From the NCBI GenBank assembly GCA_007922305.1, contig ML677373.1:13672456-13736455 (forward strand): a stretch of DNA of 64,000 nucleotides, written 5' to 3'. The translations under genes and the position numbers were made by a program. Shown here one piece after another: positions 60,335 through 64,000 of the stretch (position 1 is the first letter of the stretch; every line of letters starts with the position of its first letter). This stretch comes from Dermatemys mawii (taxonomy: Eukaryota > Chordata > Testudines > Dermatemydidae). The notes under the pieces are model-generated. The model had not been told where the DNA came from and did not search any database. It saw only the letters and a program-made list of their open reading frames with translations.

Positions 60335-60344
60335 GGAAGTGAAA
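60335..60344 (+). promoter_or_regulatory. Ets-IRF composite element (EICE) candidate upstream of third CD300-like gene
   Basis: GGAAGTGAAA fits the PU.1/IRF composite consensus GGAANNGAAA exactly and lies about 150 bp before the start codon at 60496. A one-mismatch version (AGAAGTGAAAC, 24471-24481) lies 28 bp before the start codon of the CD300LF-like gene. Such elements are typical of myeloid and B-cell promoters. A 10-bp match can occur by chance. Confidence 0.4.
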
Positions 60345-60495
60345 CAGTCAAGAGAAAGGAAGACGAACGAAACCCATTCGTCAGTATGGTTTATATTTGA
60401 GAGAACACAGAGCCCTGCTTTCATTGAGACCAGATCGGAGATGCAGATAGCTACCTTCGGTCCACATTCTGCCGTCTGAAGAAAGAAGCAGGACC

Positions 60496-63400
60496 ATGAG
60501 GCGGTTCCTTGTCTGGGCTTGGATCCTTTTCCCAGGTGAGACAGATTCTGTACGTCAATAGAAATAGACCCAGGATGCAGACTTGCTCCCATTGGAGCAA
60601 TAGGAGCTGTGGCTGCTAAGCATTTTTGCAGTCGGGTCCCCTACCTAAGTGCCTGATGTTAGTCCCAGGTTTGAACAGATAACAGGAGAGGAGATCCTAG
60701 TTTAAACCCAACCTGCAGGAATCCCCATGGACCTGGAGAAAATGTTCTACCTAAAAGCCAAAACGTTTCAATGCTGCAGTGGGTTGAAGTGGTTTGGAAG
60801 ATCTCACAAACCAGGGACCTTCGTACCAGAGTTTCTCCATTAAGATGTGGGGAGGAATTACCTCCCACAAGTCTAATAATTGTATCCTTCCCTGCCACAG
60901 AAGGGTCTGGAGGATTGTCCTCTAACTTCTCTTAACACATTTTCCTCTCCTCCCTCAAACCCCATGCAGCAAGTTGGTTTGAGAAGTGCTGTGTTTTAGA
61001 AGAACACTAACAGACAGCAGAAGGGGGATTTTTCATGTTTCCCTTTGGCTTTGGATTTATGGGTGGGGTGGGGAGAGGAGGTGAAGTCCCAGATGATTCC
61101 ATCTCCCCCCTCCCCCACACCGGGAACAAATTGCCGTACACCGATTGGCTATTCATCATAGTCTTAAGCCCCACCTCCTGCATTACCGTAGCATGTGTTT
61201 CTCAAACGCAGCCACCATGGCTGCATGTGGCCGCCAGGGGCTTTTCCTGTAGCCATAGCCTCCTGGGCAGTGACCGGTGGGGAAGGGATGGGGAGGGGAC
61301 AGAAGCAGTGTTAAACATACAGATATCGGTTTTCACAGAAACACTTACTAGCTAACACGTCTTAAAAATAGCAACCAAACAAACAAAAGAAACAACATCA
61401 AGAGACAAGAACATGCAAAGCACCTTATTTGTTTCTGTTCTATGTAGATCCAGTAAAGGATAGAGACAACTGCACATTATTTTTATTACTGAGTCTGCAA
61501 TAAAATCCAACCTAAATGATTTGTTTTGATTCACATGGATATGTGAATATTTATTTGTTTTTCCTAAAGTTAATTAAGTTCTTTAGGAAAAATGGCCAGC
61601 AACTCGAAGGCCACCAACACATTTCTTGTGAGACCTATCCTCCCAACACCCCTATTATCCCCAGGGAAACTGAAGCAGAGAGAGGTGAAGAAACTTGACC
61701 AAGGTCACACAAAGAGTCTGTGGCGGACTGGGGACATGAACCCAGATCTCTTAAGGCCCAGGCTATCAGCTTTCACCACCTTAGATCCACCATAAAGCAA
61801 CTGTCTCCTTCCACCCAGGAATATCCATGCACAAAAGGTTGATATGGTAACTAGTTCTGGACTGTCTCTCTTTGTCACTTGTTTTTGCTCAGCGGGAAAG
61901 CAATGAAAGCCATTCTGTCTTTTGCAGGCTGTTGGGCTCTGACCGGCCCTAAGGAGGTGAGCGGCCCCTTGGGAGGGTCAGTGTCTGTGCAGTGCCAGTA
62001 CGAAGAGGGGTACCAGAATTATGAGAAATACTGGTGCAGAGGAGAAGGGCGGTTATCCTGCTCCACAGCTGTTCAGACCAACAGTTCAGAGGCCAAGACG
62101 GCAGGGGACAGAGTCTCAATTCAAGACAATCACACGCAGCACACGTTCACTGTGACCATGGAGAGCCTGGCACTGAACGACCAGGATGTTTACCAGTGTG
62201 GGATAGAAATGACCGGCTTTGACCAGTTGTTCCCTGTCAACGTGTCTGTTTTACCAGGTAAGTCCTTTAAGTATGTGACATGTTGGGCCAGTCACCCAGC
62301 ACCATGAGCACCATGGATGCTGCTAAGCTAGGAGTCAGCGCCCTGGTACATCAGCTTGTCTGTCCAGCCAGCACACTCTGTCAGTCCAAACCTTGCCTGG
62401 CAGGCAATCAGTGAACTGCCATTCCTGAGTTCCCAGCGAAGGCTCATTGCAGCTGCCAGGCCCTCTGACCGGACACGCACAGAAAAGTTATTGAGTCTGC
62501 TGGCTCCAAAAAGACAGAACACACACCACTCTCTTAGTTTAGCTGGGGACTTCCCCTCTCAGTTTGATACACAGTCCTGAGCTGGTTTTGTAATAAAATC
62601 AGAGTATCTTTTCCCTCAATGAAAGCTGCTTTGGTTTCCCATTGCTAACCCTATTCCTTGAGCCATGAATGAGAAATGGACCATAATAAAATACTCCAGA
62701 GCTCAAAATATACAAGAAAGAGGAAAAAAAGATACAGGAATATCATCAGGAGAACAAGGGGATAGCCAATACATTGTAAAGACAACAAATCTATGTCTGA
62801 TAAGAGGGGAATGCAGTCTGCATAATACATAATTAACCCACGGAACTCACTGCCACAAGATATTGAGATTGAGAGTCTAGCAGGATTCAACCTTCTTATG
62901 GATAATTAAGCCATTCAGTCACCCTGGATAAGGACAGAATGGGCCTCAAAGCATAGAATCAGCAGTGAAGTGATGAGAGTTAGGAGGAAGCTGCTCGTAG
63001 GGTTATGTTATTTCAAAATTGTCCATAATGGAGTTTCTTGTACCTTTTTCTGAGCATCTGGTATTGGCCACTGTCACACAGGCTCCCTGGCTAGATGGGC
63101 AGTTTATATGACTCAGTGTGATGATTCCCATGTTCCTATCTAGATGGATGTCTCAATGGAGTGGGGAAGAATATGGACTGAGATGGAGGTACAGAGAGAA
63201 GGGGAGGAGAAGCCAGGGCCTATCTGTTCACTAGCTGGCCAATAATGCAGGATGAGGCATCTAAACACCACGTGCTCATGTCAGAATAGTTCTGTCTCAT
63301 TTCCTGCCTCTGCAGCCACCATTGATCCCTGCAGAGGAAGCCAAGACTCAGTCACTCTCCCCAGTCCCTCAATACTGTTGGAGTTCCCCCTAAACCTCTT

Positions 63401-63814
63401 CCACTTAGCTCCCCAAGAACTCAGTGTGACTCGTCTTGTCCCTCAGGTTCCTTTAGCTGGCATACAGCAAAGCAATGTTATCTCACTGGGGGCCATCAGC
63501 AGTGGAAGCAAGATACAGAATTACAGCTACTGAGTTAAAACAACACCACACCGTCTTTCTCCGCTTGCAATGGCCTGCCTAGGACATACATCAAAGAGCT
63601 CTGATAGCCCAGCCAACATGAAATCAGGTGCCGGCTTGAACAGAAAATCAACAAGCAAGGGCTTGGTAATACAGCTCTGTCTGCTTTCATTTACAGCTGT
63701 TCCTACCTCACCACCAACGACACCAGAAAAGGACCTCACCATTGCCCCCTCCCCCTGGACTGTTCATGAAGTGGAAAAATCCACCTCCTTTAGCAGTAGT
63801 GCTGCTCCTGCCGG
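60496..63814 (+). CDS. CD300-like receptor, third gene, 5' part (runs off right edge)
   Basis: Three exons seen: 60496-60535 signal peptide (MRRFLVWAWILFP, donor CCAG|GTGAGA), 61928-62257 Ig-V domain (110 codons, acceptor TTTTGCAG, donor CCAG|GTAAGT, phase 1-1), and 63697-63814 stalk (phase 1 to 2, donor GCCGG|GTGAGT). The Ig exon has GPKEVSGPLGGSVSVQC, EKYWCRGEG, SCSTA, DRVSIQDNHT and QDVYQCGI; YQCG replaces the YWCG of the other two copies. Sequons are NSS, NHT and NVS. The stalk is Pro/Thr/Ser-rich (TSPPTTPEKD...). Membrane and tail exons lie beyond 64000, so activating versus inhibitory type cannot be decided. It sits upstream of RAB37 head A in the opposite orientation, the side where I recall human CD300E and the other CD300 genes lying; orthology cannot be fixed from this sequence. 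Confidence 0.85.
61640..61795 (-). repeat. MIR-like SINE fragment
   Basis: CAGGGAAACTGAAGCAGAGA, ACTTGACCAAGGTCACACAA and GACATGAACCCAGATCTC, in intron 1 of the third CD300-like gene. Confidence 0.65.
61928..62257 (+). CDS. Third CD300-like gene, Ig-V exon
   Basis: 110 codons with canonical and CD300-specific cysteine pairs, an open frame throughout, and phase 1-1. An in-frame methionine upstream (61903, MKAILSFAGCW) would run through the acceptor. The strong polypyrimidine/AG acceptor and the separate signal-peptide exon at 60496 make splicing the better reading. Confidence 0.93.
62830..63145 (+). mobile_element. CR1 LINE 3' fragment
   Basis: GGAACTCACTGCCACAAGAT, TAGCAGGATTCAACCTTCTT, GGAGTTTCTTGTACCTTTTT, CATCTGGTATTGGCCACTGT and GGCTAGATGGGCAG, in intron 2 of the third CD300-like gene. 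Confidence 0.65.
63697..63814 (+). CDS. Third CD300-like gene, stalk exon
   Basis: 118 nt, enters phase 1 and leaves phase 2, like the stalk exon at 27836. Rich in Pro, Thr and Ser with no cysteine. The acceptor is CATTTACAG. Confidence 0.75.
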
Positions 63815-64000
63815 GTGAGTGCCCAAACTCATGCTAGAGGCTCTGTGGGGTCTCCTTTCACCAAGCTCTCGGGCAGGTGTGGGGTTTCTACACAGCGCTC
63901 TGAAGTCAGGGCTACAGTCCCTCAGAGGCCAAGGCTTTAAGTCAGACTCATGCAGCACACGGGATCCTAGAACTCCCATGTCTCTGCACACCAGAGGCAT

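Noticed and set aside
61879..61930. Alternative intronless start MKAILSFAGCW before the third Ig domain
   Set aside because: It overlaps the polypyrimidine tract and acceptor; a separate signal-peptide exon at 60496 fits the family structure better. A comparable open frame at 24941 was rejected for the same reason.
63316..63446. Possible extra stalk exon of the third CD300-like gene (CTGCAG acceptor, open frame)
   Set aside because: The donor is poor, the sequence does not resemble a stalk, and the exon at 63697 already has the expected phases and composition.

Overview
This is vertebrate nuclear DNA. Genes are split into short exons with GT/AG introns, there are two CpG-rich promoter islands, and old transposons are dense. 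The repeat content (CR1-type LINE 3' ends, palindromic 100-200 bp MITEs, hAT elements, a Penelope-like fragment, a tRNA-derived SINE, long LTR-like units) looks reptilian, most likely turtle. The turtle assignment rests on remembered repeat families and is an inference. Two runs of exactly 10 N (9387-9396, 25762-25771) sit in tandem repeats and look like placeholder gaps.

Minus strand, 1-44.7 kb: the 5' half of RAB37, a Rab GTPase of secretory granules. It has two alternative heads that join the same third exon (373-414). Head B is exon 1 at 8880-8984 in a CpG island plus exon 2 at 4274-4384. Head A is exon 1 at 44646-44699 in a second CpG island plus exon 2 at 16374-16484. The two second exons are homologous, both 37 codons and both phase 0, and each carries its own P-loop and switch I. 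The remaining exons (IWDTAGQ onward) lie beyond position 1.

Plus strand, 21.7-33.4 kb, inside the large head-A intron of RAB37: CD300-family (CMRF35-like) receptor genes. A complete seven-exon gene (24509-33397) encodes a predicted 306-residue inhibitory receptor with signal peptide, V-type Ig domain, stalk, uncharged membrane segment and a tail with six tyrosine motifs (four ITIM, one ITSM, one YxNx). Just upstream is a tandemly duplicated signal-peptide plus Ig exon pair (21743-22517) with no transmembrane or tail exons of its own. It is either an alternative head for the same gene, a soluble product, or a relic.

33.4-60.3 kb: the flank and first intron of RAB37, then intergenic DNA. I recognise no exon here except RAB37 exon 1A, and the stretch is mostly repeats. 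At 60496 a third CD300-like gene begins (signal peptide, Ig and stalk exons seen). It runs off the right edge, so its signalling type cannot be read.

The CD300LF-type receptor nested antisense inside RAB37, with another CD300 gene upstream of RAB37, matches the arrangement I recall for the human 17q25 locus. The microsynteny therefore appears ancient. The product families suggest a leukocyte and secretory locus: lipid-sensing myeloid receptors encoded within a granule-trafficking GTPase gene.
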